Assembly (NCBI GenBank): GCA_023416965.1
Contig: JAEZGJ010000226.1
Coordinates: 1-20,167 of the forward strand
Direction: 5' to 3'
DNA: 20,167 bases
Source: Pseudomonadota bacterium
GTDB lineage: Bacteria; Pseudomonadota; Alphaproteobacteria; Rhizobiales; Phreatobacteraceae
In this document: one piece after another, positions 1 to 11,237 of the stretch
Position numbering within the stretch: the stretch's first letter is position 1
Layout of the letters: each line of letters begins with the position of its first letter
The notes under the pieces: generated by a model
What the model saw: the letters and a program-made list of their open reading frames with translations, nothing else
Databases searched by the model: none
What the model was told of the DNA's origin: nothing
Position numbers and translations under genes: made by a program

Positions 1-1397
1 GTGCCGACGTCGCCGGTGTGGAGCCAGCCGTCGACGATGGTCTCGGCGGTCTTCTCCGGCTGGTTGAGGTAGCCCTTGATGATGGTGGGACCGCGGGCGA
101 GGATCTCGCCACCCGGGCCGATCTTCATCTCGATGGCGCTGGTGGGACGGCCGATCGTGCCGGGCTTGACCTTGTCCACCGGCACGACCGAGCCGGCGCC
201 TGAGGTCTCCGTCATGCCCCAGACCTCCAGCATGGGTACGCCGAGGGCGAAGTACCAGCGGATGAGGTCGGGGGAGATCGGCGCGGCGCCGGTGACGAGG
301 AAGCGGCAGCGGTGGATGCCGATGGCCTTGCGGACATTGTTCAGCGCCAGCCAGCGGCCGAGCGCCACTTGCATCCGCAGGGCGAGCGGCACCGGCCGGC
401 CCTCGATCAGGAGTTCGGCGGCCTGCCTGCCCTGCTCGATCGCCCAGCCGTAGAGCGCCCGCTGCAGCGGCGTCGCCTCCTTCAGGCGGATCATGACGGC
501 GGAATAGAACTTCTCCCAGATGCGCGGCACGGCGAAGAAGATGGTCGGCGCGATCTCGCGCACGTTGTCCGGAACGGTCTCGGGGTTCTCGACGAAGTTC
601 AGCGTCGCCCCGGAATAGAGCGCCAGGAACTGGCCGCCGACGCGCTCGGCCACATGGCAGAGCGGCAGAAAGGCCATGCGCTGGTCGTCCTCGTTCTGGC
701 GGATCGACTCGTTGGAGATGACGGAGATGGCGGAGAGGATGTTGCGATGGGTGATCATCGCACCCTTGGGCTTGCCCGTGGTGCCGGAGGTATAGACGAG
801 GATGGCGAGGTCCTCCGGCCCGCGCGAGGCGAGCCGGCGATCCCACTCGCCGGGATCGGCGGCATCGGCCTCGCGGCCGAGGGCGCGCAGGGCGTCGAGC
901 GTCATCACCTGCGGGTCGGAGAAGTGGCGAAGGCCCTCCGTCTCCATGACGATGATGCGCTCGAGCGACGGCACCGCCTCGCGGACGGCGAGGATCTTGT
1001 CGAGCTGCTCCTCGTCCTCGACGAAGACGAAACGGGATCGGGAATCGGCGAGGAGATACTCACATTGCGGCGGAGCGTCGGTCGGGTAGATGCCGCTGGA
1101 GACACCGCCCGCGCAAATGATTCCGTAGTCGGCAAACGACCATTCCTGCCGCGTGTTGGCGAGGATGGAGGCGACGTCCCCGGGCTTCAGGCCGAGGGCG
1201 ACAAGGCCCATGGCGATCTCGCGCACGACGGCGCCCATGCCGGCCCAACTCGTCTCCTTCCAGAGGCCGAACTCCTTCTGCCGGACGGCGACCCTCTCGG
1301 CGCGCTGGCGCACCGCCGCGGTGAAGACCTGCGAGACCGTGTCTCCCGGGGGGATGACGGCAGGGCGGATGGCCTGGTTCGGCCAGATGTCAAACAT
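1..1397 (-). CDS. Acyl-CoA ligase (AMP-forming long-chain acyl-CoA synthetase family), C-terminus beyond window
   Basis: Activates a carboxylic acid to its CoA thioester via an acyl-adenylate; cytoplasmic. The frame stays open for 465 codons from ATG at 1397 to the window edge, so the C-terminal part (about 140-180 residues for this family) is missing. Visible ANL-superfamily motifs: P-loop YTSGTTGKPKG at about 202-212, FLPLCHVAER at 243-252, EVWGMTE at 391-397 and GWLHTGD at 457-463. The start is supported by GGGAGG a few bases upstream on the minus strand. It follows livF by 84 bp in the same direction. An AMP-ligase placed beside a LivFGHM-type transporter suggests the transporter imports an organic acid that this enzyme traps as a CoA ester. 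The long LACS-like form suggests a medium/long or branched acid, but the substrate cannot be read from the sequence. Confidence 0.93.
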   Translation of the reverse strand, partial: MFDIWPNQAIRPAVIPPGDTVSQVFTAAVRQRAERVAVRQKEFGLWKETSWAGMGAVVREIAMGLVALGLKPGDVASILANTRQEWSFADYGIICAGGVSSGIYPTDAPPQCEYLLADSRSRFVFVEDEEQLDKILAVREAVPSLERIIVMETEGLRHFSDPQVMTLDALRALGREADAADPGEWDRRLASRGPEDLAILVYTSGTTGKPKGAMITHRNILSAISVISNESIRQNEDDQRMAFLPLCHVAERVGGQFLALYSGATLNFVENPETVPDNVREIAPTIFFAVPRIWEKFYSAVMIRLKEATPLQRALYGWAIEQGRQAAELLIEGRPVPLALRMQVALGRWLALNNVRKAIGIHRCRFLVTGAAPISPDLIRWYFALGVPMLEVWGMTETSGAGSVVPVDKVKPGTIGRPTSAIEMKIGPGGEILARGPTIIKGYLNQPEKTAETIVDGWLHTGDVG

Positions 1398-1481
1398 GGC
1401 GGCCTCCCGGGGTAACGTGGGGCTGACGCGGGATGCGGCGGGAAAGGAGGAGCGACACCACGACTGGTCCAGCCATCGCCA

Positions 1482-2251
1482 TCACCGCCACATCTTCTTC
1501 TTCTTCCAGCGGCGCTCGCCGCGGACACCGGCCTCCTTCTGGCCGAGGTAGAACTCCTTCACGTCGTCCTTCTCGGCGAGCACCGCGGCCCGGTCCTCCA
1601 TGACGATCCGCCCGAGTTCGAGGATGTAGTCGTAGTCGGCGGTGGCAAGGGCGAGAGCAGCGTTCTGCTCGACGAGGAGGATGGTGACGCCCTCCTCGCG
1701 GTTGATGCGCTTGACGATGGCGAAGATCTCCTGGGTGAGCTTCGGCGACAGGCCCAGCGAGGGCTCGTCGAGGAGCAGGAGATCGGGCCGCGACATCAGC
1801 GCCCGCGAGATGGAGAGCATCTGCTGCTGGCCGCCGGAGAGGAGCCCGGCATCCTGCTCCGAGCGCTCCTTCAGGATGGGGAAGTAGCGCTCCATCCGCT
1901 CGATGTCGCGGGCCACCTCGTCCCGGTCGGAGCGGGTATAGGCGCCCATCAGGAGGTTGTTGCGGACCGACAGGAGCGGGAAGACCTCGCGGCCCTCGGG
2001 CGCCTGGCTGAGACCGCGGCGGACGATGTCGGCGGGGTCGCGGCGCTCGATGTTCTCGCCCTTGAAGGCGATGGAGCCCTTCTGCGGGTCCAGGATGCCG
2101 GAGATTGTCTTCAGGATGGTGGTCTTGCCGGCGCCGTTGGCGCCCAGCACGGTGACGATGGAGCCCTTCGGCACCGCGAGCGAGACGCCGCGGATGGCCT
2201 TTACCGCGCCATAAGCGGCCTCGACATTGGCGAGGGTGAGGATGGGCTCGC

Positions 2252-2255
<4 letters not shown>
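1482..2255 (-). CDS. livF: Branched-chain-type ABC transporter ATP-binding protein LivF
   Basis: One of two ATPases of a LivFGHM-type importer. 257 aa. Walker A GANGAGKTT at 38-46, ABC signature LSGGQQQ at 139-145, Walker B LLLLDEP at 159-165. The H-loop position reads VEQN (195-198), with Gln instead of His, which is normal for LivF. The C-terminus extends past the usual end with a strongly basic tail (ending KKKKMWR). I recall similar basic tails in LivF proteins encoded beside AMP-ligases, from memory and unverified. Its start overlaps the livG stop by 4 bp (ATGA), so the two are probably translationally coupled. The label is by family; amino acid transport is not implied. Confidence 0.95.
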
Positions 2256-3051
<796 letters not shown>

Positions 3052-3055
<4 letters not shown>

Positions 3056-4128
3056 TTCAGCCGGTCCGATTTCTGGAAGGCCTTCTGCCGGCGGAACATG
3101 CCCTTCCGGTAGAAGGGGAACAGGTCGAAATAGGCCCGCGTCTTCAGCCAGGCGCCGTAGATGCCGAGCGGCTCGAAGAGCACGACGAGGATCAGCACGG
3201 CGCCGAAGACGGTGGGCTGCAGGCCGGTGGCTTCCGCGAGGAAGGTCGGCAGCAGCGGCTTCACGGCGTTGATCACCTGCGGCAGGGCGATGAGGAAGGC
3301 GGCGCCGTAGATGGCGCCGTGGACCGAGCCGAGGCCGCCGATGACCACCATCATGACGAGCTCGATCGACTGCACGACAGTGAACTGGTCGGGGGAGAGG
3401 AAGCGGATGTTGTGGGCGTAGAGCGCGCCGGCGACGCCGGCAAAGGCGGCGGAGATGGCGAAGGAGAGCGTCTTGTAGAAGGCGAGATTGACGCCCATCG
3501 ACTGCGCCGAGATCTCGGAATCGCGGATGGCGACGAAGGCGCGCCCCGTCGGCGAGCGCAGGAGGTTGACGACGATCAGCGTCGCGGCAAGGGCGAAGGA
3601 CAGGCAGAGATAGTAGAAGCTCGGCCCGTCGGCGAAACGCCAGCCGAAAAGGCTCACGGGCGGCACCATCAGGCCGGCATTGCCGCCGGTGACGTGTTCG
3701 GCACGAGCGATGATCTCCTCGATGATGGTGCCGAAGGCGAGGGTGGCGATGCCGAGATAGAGCCCCTTCACCCTGAGCGCAGGCAGCCCGACGATGATGC
3801 CGACCACCGCCGCGAAGAGCGCCGCCGCGGCGACCCCGACGAAGAAGGGCACGCCCGCCGTCACCAGCACACCCTGCGTATAGGCGCCCACCGCCATGAA
3901 GGCGGCGTGGCCGAGAGAGAGCTGGCCGGTGAAGCCGGCGAGCAGCATGAGGCCGAGGGCGACGATGGCGTAGATGCAGACCTGGGAGAGCTGGGTGAGC
4001 ACATAGGGCGAGACGAGAGCCGGTGCGACCAGCAGCACCGCCATGAGCAGGCCGTACCAGAAGACCTGGCCACCGTGCTGGACGAGCTCGATGTCCTGCT
4101 CGTAGCGCGTCTTGAAGATGAAGCGCAT
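3052..4128 (-). CDS. livM: Branched-chain-type ABC transporter permease LivM
   Basis: Inner-membrane permease, 358 aa. A hydrophilic N-terminus of about 24 residues is followed by multiple hydrophobic segments (roughly 25-45, 50-65, 75-110, 115-145 and others). The LivM-typical stretch GLYLGIATLAFGTI lies near the middle, with a SPTGRAFVAIRDSE-type cytoplasmic coupling loop about two thirds along. The C-terminus is hydrophilic and positively charged. ATG at 4128 lies 4 bp after the livH stop, and the stop overlaps the livG start (ATGA). It pairs with LivH to form the translocation pore. Substrate unknown; context suggests an organic acid. Confidence 0.94.
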
Positions 4129-4132
4129 GGCG

Positions 4133-5008
4133 TCAGACCTTCTTCGCCAGGCGCTCGCCGAACAGGCCGTTCGGCTTGAGCACGAGCATGGCGAGCACGA
4201 CCATGAAGGGCGCCGCGTCCTTGAAGCCCTCCATCAGGTAGAAGCCGGCGAGGGATTCGACGACGCCGATGATCAGCCCGCCGACGATGGCGCCGGGCAG
4301 GGAGGTGAAGCCGCCGATCACCGCGGCCGGGAAGGCCTTGATGCCGATGAAGCCCATATTGGCGTGGATGAAGGTGAGCGGCGCGAGCAGGATGCCGGCG
4401 ATCGCCGCCACCGCCGCCGAGATGGCCCAGATGAGGCTGGAGAGCCGCTTCACCGGGATGCCCATGTAGTAGGCCGCCAGCTGGTTCTGGCTCATGGCCT
4501 GCATGGCGATGCCGATCTTGGTGTAGCGGAAGAGCGCCGCGAGCAGGGCGCAGAGCACGACGGTCACGGCGATGATGACGATGTGCTCGGCGGAGATGAC
4601 GAGCCCGCCGAAGCGGAACACCTCGCCGCGGAAGGGCACGGGGAGGCTGTGGGTGTCGGTACCGATCACAGGGATCATGGTGACGAGGCCGCGGGCCATG
4701 TAACCGAAGCCGATGGTGACCATGACGATGGCCACCGCCGACTGGCCGAGGATGGGCCTGAGGATGATGCGCTCGTTGAGGAAGCCGATGAGGGCGGTCA
4801 CCGCCATGGCGACGATGATCACCGCCCAGTAGGGCATGCCGAGGGTGGTTGCGGCGAAGAGGCCGGCGAAGCCGCCGATCATCAGCAACTCGCCCTGGGC
4901 GAAGTTGACCGTCTCGGTGGCCTTGTAGATGAGCACGAAGCCCAGCGCGATGAGGCCGTAGATGCACCCCTGCGCGAGCCCGCTGATCACCAGCTGGATG
5001 AACTGCAC
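4133..5008 (-). CDS. livH: Branched-chain-type ABC transporter permease LivH
   Basis: Inner-membrane permease, 291 aa from the chosen GTG start. A longer ATG-initiated reading from 5074 would add 22 residues rich in Arg/Lys with no family resemblance. GTG at 5008 gives VQFIQLVISGLAQGCIYGL, the usual LivH N-terminus leading straight into the first membrane segment, and has AGGGAG 7 nt upstream. The LivH hallmark NFAQGE follows the second segment, and GLGFGYM-like and FLLMGI-type hydrophobic stretches fill the rest (about 8 segments). It is first in the transport block, 96 bp downstream of the BKACE gene and in the same direction. No periplasmic binding protein accompanies it within the window. 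Confidence 0.92.
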   Translation of the reverse strand: MQFIQLVISGLAQGCIYGLIALGFVLIYKATETVNFAQGELLMIGGFAGLFAATTLGMPYWAVIIVAMAVTALIGFLNERIILRPILGQSAVAIVMVTIGFGYMARGLVTMIPVIGTDTHSLPVPFRGEVFRFGGLVISAEHIVIIAVTVVLCALLAALFRYTKIGIAMQAMSQNQLAAYYMGIPVKRLSSLIWAISAAVAAIAGILLAPLTFIHANMGFIGIKAFPAAVIGGFTSLPGAIVGGLIIGVVESLAGFYLMEGFKDAAPFMVVLAMLVLKPNGLFGERLAKKV

Positions 5009-5011
5009 CTG

Positions 5012-5021
5012 CCCTCTCCCT
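5012..5021 (-). promoter_or_regulatory. Ribosome binding site deciding the livH GTG start
   Basis: The minus strand reads AGGGAGAGGG directly before the GTG at 5008; the AGGGAG core has a 7-nt spacing. The alternative ATG at 5074 has no comparable purine-rich site and would add a basic, non-hydrophobic extension. Confidence 0.7.
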
Positions 5022-5104
5022 GGACGGCGTTTCCTCTGACTTGTTTCACGGCCGGTTTTCCGGCTCGCAGGCACGTGTCGTCTCGAAGCCTTGCCGCAAT
5101 CGGC

Positions 5105-5971
5105 TCAGGCTGCAAGCCTCAGGATGGATCGCGCCTCGGCGGGGCTGGCGACCTCGCGGCCGGCGGCGCGCACGAGGCCGGCGATCTCCTCGATCAGCGG
5201 CCCGTTGGAGGCGACCTTGGCTCCGTCGGCGCGGTAGAACGTGTCCTCGAGCCCGGTGCGCATGTGGCCACCGAGTTCGGCGCAACGCCGGTGCAGCGCC
5301 CATATGCCGGCGCGCCCGATGGCGGTGACCTGCCAGTTGGCGCCGGGTGCCTTGAGCTTCAGGAGGATGGGCAGGAGGTCGGGATCGGCGGGCATGCCGG
5401 ACTCGACGCCCATGACGAAATTGTACTGGAGCGGCGCGGTTGTCATGCCGGTGTCGCGGTACATGGCGACGGCGCGGACGATGCCGGTGTCGAAACACTC
5501 GAATTCCGGCAGGGTACCGGTCTCGGCCATGACGTCGAGATAGGCCTTCACCTTCTCCACGGGGTTGTCGAAGAGCATAGGCGGCCAGGCCCAGCTGCCG
5601 TCGGCCTTGACCTTCAGATAGTTCAGCGAGCCGGCATTGCAGGCGGCGATCTCCGGACGGGTTTCGCGGATGCAGGCGAGCGCGCCGGCATAGTCGGGCC
5701 CCACCACGCCCGAGGTGTGGTTGATGACGACGCCGGGGCAGGCGTCGCGGATGGCGGCCTGCACCTCGGCCGACAGGGCCGGGTCCCATGAGGGCAAATG
5801 GCCCCTGCCCTCGCCCTGCTGGCGCAGGTGGATATGCATGACGGAGGCGCCGGCGTCATAGGCGCGCCTGGCCTCCGCCGCCATTTCGGCCGGCGTCACC
5901 GGTACCGAATGCTGCCGGGGGTCGGTCAGGACGCCGTTGAGGGCACAGGTGATGACGGCCTTGTCGCTCAT
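5105..5971 (-). CDS. Beta-keto acid cleavage enzyme (BKACE, former DUF849)
   Basis: Zinc-dependent TIM-barrel enzyme. The family catalyses beta-keto acid + acetyl-CoA giving acetoacetate + a shortened acyl-CoA; the founding member is Kce of lysine fermentation. 288 aa, full length. N-terminal strand AVITCALNG, metal-binding HIH at 46-48 (the Kce ligand positions), NHTSG near 84-88, and the conserved R.GLED block near 238-243 holding the third metal ligand candidate Glu242. There is no sign of truncation. The start at 5971 overlaps the stop of a 27-codon mini-ORF by ATGA. It lies between the hydratase and the transporter genes, where liu/atu-type clusters would be expected to carry an HMG-CoA-lyase-type enzyme. 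Family assignment is firm. Substrate unknown, since BKACEs vary widely. Confidence 0.93.
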   Translation of the reverse strand: MSDKAVITCALNGVLTDPRQHSVPVTPAEMAAEARRAYDAGASVMHIHLRQQGEGRGHLPSWDPALSAEVQAAIRDACPGVVINHTSGVVGPDYAGALACIRETRPEIAACNAGSLNYLKVKADGSWAWPPMLFDNPVEKVKAYLDVMAETGTLPEFECFDTGIVRAVAMYRDTGMTTAPLQYNFVMGVESGMPADPDLLPILLKLKAPGANWQVTAIGRAGIWALHRRCAELGGHMRTGLEDTFYRADGAKVASNGPLIEEIAGLVRAAGREVASPAEARSILRLAA

Positions 5972-6051
5972 GGAGTCCCGTCACGCGTGAGGTCGAGGGC
6001 CATGGTCGCCGCGTCGCCGGGCGCGGTCTTGCGTTGAGCCGCTGCGCTCAT
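5968..6051 (-). CDS. 27-codon mini-ORF linking hydratase and BKACE genes (possible leader/coupling peptide)
   Basis: ATG at 6051 overlaps the stop of the enoyl-CoA hydratase gene as ATGA, and its stop at 5970-5968 overlaps the ATG of the BKACE gene, again as ATGA. The peptide is MSAAAQRKTAPGD followed by AATMALDLTRDGTP, with no recognisable domain or signal. Without it the BKACE start would sit 76 nt after the hydratase stop with only a weak GGGAC-like ribosome site. Re-initiation through this ORF would carry ribosomes straight to BKACE. Whether the peptide itself matters, or only its translation, is not visible. It could also be chance in GC-rich DNA. Confidence 0.4.
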   Translation of the reverse strand: MSAAAQRKTAPGDAATMALDLTRDGTP

Positions 6052-6821
6052 CGGCCCGTCCAGACCGGCTTGCGCTTGTCCTGGAAGGCCCTGATGCCCT
6101 CCTTGGCGTCCTCGGTGGCGGCGGTGAGCGCGATCTGGCCCTCGGTATAGGCGATGGCCTCGTCGAAGCTCATGGCATGGATGGCGCGCATCGCATATTT
6201 GCCGCGGCGGATGGCGGTGGGCGACTTGTCGACCAGGCGGCCGACCAGCCAGTCGACCTTGGCGTCGAGTTCGGCCGCGGGCGCGACGTGGTTGACCAGA
6301 CCCGCCGCCATCGCCTCGGCGGCACCGAAGGGTTCGCCGGTCAGGCACCATTCGGCGACGAGGCGGCGCGGCACGGTGAGCTGCAGGAGGCTCAGCACCT
6401 GCATGGGAAAGACGCCGACCTTGACCTCCGGCAGGCCGAAGAGTGCGCCCTCGGCGGCGACCGCCATGTCGGTCATGCACAGGAGCCCCATGCCCCCGGC
6501 CATGCAGGTGCCGTTGACACGGGCGATGGAGGGCTTGGTGCCGTTCTGGGCGAGGCGCAGCAGATCGGCATAGTCGCTGTTCGGCTTGGAGAAGTCCTGG
6601 AAGAAGCTCTGGCCGCCGCCGAGATCGGCCCCCGCGCAGAAGGCCTTGTCGCCGGCTCCGGTGAGGACGATGACGCGGATGTCGGGATCCTCGTGGGCGG
6701 CGCGCCAGCCGGCGGCGATGCCGGCGACCACCTCTGCGTTCATGGCGTTGCGCTTGTCCGGCCGGTTGATGGTGATGGTGAGGACGTGTCCGGATTTCGC
6801 GGTGAGAACGGCGTCGGTCAT
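6048..6821 (-). CDS. Enoyl-CoA hydratase/isomerase family protein, LiuC/AtuE-like
   Basis: Crotonase-fold enzyme, 257 aa, normal length. CoA/oxyanion-hole motif FCAGADL at 61-67 and second oxyanion region AGGMGL at 108-113. The first catalytic Glu of classic crotonase (Glu144 in rat) is replaced by Gly112, while the second (Glu164) is kept as Glu132 in GLPEVKVG. From memory this pattern matches methylglutaconyl-CoA-type hydratases (LiuC, AtuE) better than general beta-oxidation crotonases. It starts 12 bp after the biotin-carrier subunit stop, with GAGGGAG upstream overlapping that stop. Next to the carboxylase it would hydrate the carboxylated enoyl-CoA. Role inferred from context. Confidence 0.9.
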   Translation of the reverse strand: MTDAVLTAKSGHVLTITINRPDKRNAMNAEVVAGIAAGWRAAHEDPDIRVIVLTGAGDKAFCAGADLGGGQSFFQDFSKPNSDYADLLRLAQNGTKPSIARVNGTCMAGGMGLLCMTDMAVAAEGALFGLPEVKVGVFPMQVLSLLQLTVPRRLVAEWCLTGEPFGAAEAMAAGLVNHVAPAAELDAKVDWLVGRLVDKSPTAIRRGKYAMRAIHAMSFDEAIAYTEGQIALTAATEDAKEGIRAFQDKRKPVWTGR

Positions 6822-6833
6822 GGTGTCTCTCCC

Positions 6834-8827
<1,994 letters not shown>

Positions 8828-8828
<1 letters not shown>

Positions 8829-10447
8829 CACGGCCTCGCCACGGAGAACTGCATGGGCACCGGCTGCCGGCGTGCGGCCTCGCGGCAGGTGGCGAGCACT
8901 TCGGCGAGAACGGCGCGGGTGTCGCGGGGGTCGATGACGCCGTCGTCGAGCAGGCGCGCCGATGTGGTGAAGACGTCCATCTGGCTCTCGAAGAGTTCGG
9001 TGATCTGGGCCTTCATGGCGGCGATCTGCGCCTCGTCCGCCTCCTTGCCGCGCCGCGCCGCGCCGGCGCGGGCGACGATGGCCATGGTCTCGGCGGCCTG
9101 CTCGGCGCCCATCACGGCGGTGCGGGCATTGGGCCAGGAGAAGCAGAAGCGCGGATGGAAGCCGCGGCCGCACATGCCGTAATTGCCGGCGCCATAGGAG
9201 GCGCCGCAATAGAGGGTGATCTGCGGCACGGTGGCATTGGTCACGGCCTGGATCATCTTGGAGCCGTGCTTGATCATGCCGGCCTCCTCATAGGCGCGGC
9301 CGACCATGAAGCCGGTGGTGTTGTTGAGGTAGAGGATCGGCGTATCCGACTGGCAGCAGGCCTGAATGAAATGCGTCGCCTTGTTGGCGCCGGCAGGATC
9401 CAGGGGGCCGTTGTTGGTGATGATGCCGACGGGGTGGCCCTCGATCGTGGCATGGCCGCAGACGGTGGCCGGACCGAAGCCCTCACCGAAGGCGAGGAAG
9501 TTCGAGCCGTCGACGATGCGGGCGATGACCTCGCGCATGTCGACGGGGCGCTTCAGGTCGGCCGGCATGATGCCGAGGAGCTCCTCGGCGTCGTAGAGCG
9601 GCGGCGCGAACTCCCGCTCGCCGGAGGGGGCGTCCCGGTTCCAGTCGAGAGCCGCCACGATTTCGCGGGCGAGGCGCAGGGCGTCGCGGTCGTCCTCGGC
9701 GAGATAGTCGCCGAGGCCCGAGACCGTGGTGTGCATCTCGGCGCCGCCGAGATCCTCCTCCGAGGCGATCTCGCCGGTCGCGGCCTTGAGGAGCGGCGGG
9801 CCGGCGAGGAAGGCCCGGGTGCGGCCGCGCACCATGACGATGTAGTCGGAGAGCCCGGTCTGGTAGGCGCCGCCGGCGGTGGAGGAGCCGTGGGTGACGG
9901 TGATGACCGGCAGCCCCGCCGCCGAGAGCCTGGCGAGGTTGCGGAAGATCTGGCCGCCATGGATGAAGTGCTCGACCCGGTAGCGCAGCAGGTTGGCGCC
10001 GGCGCTCTCGACGAGCTGGATGAAGGGCAGGCGGTTCTCCAGCGCCAGTTCCTGGACGCGGAGCTGCTTTTCGAGCCCCATCGGCTGGAGCGCGCCGGCA
10101 TCGATGCCGGAATCGGAGGCCGAGATCATGCACCGCACGCCGGAGACGAAGCCGATGCCGGCGATGACGCCGCTTCCCGGCACGCTCTTCTCCGGATCGG
10201 GGCTGTCCATCAGGTAGCCCGAGAGCGCGCAGAGTTCGAGGAAGGGCGCGCCGGGGTCGCGGAGGAGGCCGATGCGCTCGCGCGGCAGGAGCTGGCCGCG
10301 CTCGTGGAACCGGGGTCCGGCGGCGGCGGAGGCGCGGCGGGCGCGCTCCTCGAGGGCGCCGGTGCGGGCGAGGAGGGCGAGCATGGCCTCGCGGTTGGCG
10401 GCAAAGCCTTCGCTCGTCGGGGCGATGCGGGTCTCGATCACGGCCAT
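8828..10447 (-). CDS. Acyl-CoA carboxylase beta subunit (carboxyltransferase), MCC/GCC-like
   Basis: Transfers the carboxyl group from biotin to an acyl-CoA. 539 aa from ATG at 10447, which gives the family-typical N-terminus (MAVIETRI, then EGFAANREAM). ATGs at 10459 or 10552 would add 4 or 35 unrelated residues, and the ribosome site does not separate 10447 from 10459 clearly. Two crotonase-like halves are visible: N-half oxyanion loop HGSSTAGGAYQ at 186-196 and LAGPPLLKAATGEI at 214-227; C-half with CGASYGAGNYGMCGR at 414-428. The residues around 155-185 differ from the usual 3-methylcrotonyl-CoA carboxylase pattern as I remember it, and look closer to geranyl-CoA/AtuC-like subunits; this is from memory. 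Preceded by a 142-bp gap after the GST gene. Confidence 0.93.
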
Positions 10448-10589
10448 GACGCGGCTCATCCTCGCTTGTCGGCCTGGAAGACTGGCGGGCCGGTCCTCCG
10501 CCGTCTTGTGCGGAGTGGCTGATAGGAATTCCGCGGGTGGTGGGGAGGACAATGACCTGGCGCAGGGCCGGCAAAGCCTTGCCGCCGGC

Positions 10590-11237
10590 TCAGAACCCCG
10601 GCTTCACGCCCTGTTCGGCGGCGGCCTTGTCCTGCGCGGCGAGCGCCCGGCGATAGCCGTCGCGGGCTTTCAGCCGCTGCCAGTAGGCGGACGTCTGCGG
10701 CTGGAAATCCTTCGCGAGGCCGATCACCTCGGCCAGCATCAGCGCATAGCCCACCGCGATGTCGGCAACGGTGAAGCGTCCGCCGGCGAGCCACTCGTGC
10801 TGCGTGAGATGGGCGTCGAGCATGCGCAGGCGGCCATGGAACCACTTGGCGTAGTCCTCGGCGACCTGGGGCTGGCGGCGTTCCGGCGGCTCGAACCGCC
10901 CGTAGCGCAGCACCAGGGCCTGCGGGAAGGTCAGCGTCGCGTCGCTCTGGTGCAGCCAGTTGAGCCAGAGACCGTAATCGGGCTCGTCGGGCCTAACCGC
11001 CAGCGGCGTCGGCCCGTAGCGTACGGCGAGATATTCGCAGATCGCAGCGGATTCGCTCATCCGGGTGTCGCCGTCGACGAGGAAGGGCACGGTGCCCAGC
11101 ACGTTGACATCGAAATAGTCCTTGGCGAAGGCCCGCGGCGGAAAGGGCAGCACCCTCAGCTCATAGGCGAGGCCCATTTCCTCCAGCGTCCAGAGCGGCC
11201 GGAAGGAACGGGCGGACAGGCAGTGATAGAGGATCAT
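10590..11237 (-). CDS. Glutathione S-transferase family protein
   Basis: 215 aa, full length. Thioredoxin-like N-domain: strand MILYHCL, candidate catalytic Ser8 in CLSARSFRP, cis-Pro51 in GTVPFLVD, and the glutathione gamma-glutamyl contact SES at 61-63. The all-helical C-domain includes the N-capping-box motif FTVADIAVG. ATG at 11237 overlaps the acyl-CoA dehydrogenase stop by 4 bp (ATGA), so it is expressed with a CoA-thioester pathway. The role is unclear: isomerisation, thiol adduct removal or protection from reactive enoyl-CoA intermediates are all possible. A GST is not a standard liu/atu component as far as I recall. Confidence 0.9.
   Translation of the reverse strand: MILYHCLSARSFRPLWTLEEMGLAYELRVLPFPPRAFAKDYFDVNVLGTVPFLVDGDTRMSESAAICEYLAVRYGPTPLAVRPDEPDYGLWLNWLHQSDATLTFPQALVLRYGRFEPPERRQPQVAEDYAKWFHGRLRMLDAHLTQHEWLAGGRFTVADIAVGYALMLAEVIGLAKDFQPQTSAYWQRLKARDGYRRALAAQDKAAAEQGVKPGF

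Noticed and set aside
312..1415. Long plus-strand ORFs opposite the acyl-CoA ligase (also 3319-4179, 4112-5791, 6177-8072, 9155-10522)
   Set aside because: They are antisense to genes with clear domains, have Asp/Glu/Arg/Gly-rich compositions typical of GC-rich shadow frames, and show no family motifs or ribosome sites.
5048..5075. GCCGG-AAAA-CCGGC hairpin between BKACE and livH as a terminator splitting the operon
   Set aside because: The stem is only 5 bp and has no U-tract after it on the minus strand, so it does not support a transcription stop.
8829..9209. N-terminal extension of the carboxylase alpha subunit
   Set aside because: Would lie entirely within the beta-subunit gene in another frame; the biotin carboxylase domain starts at the TGATG junction.
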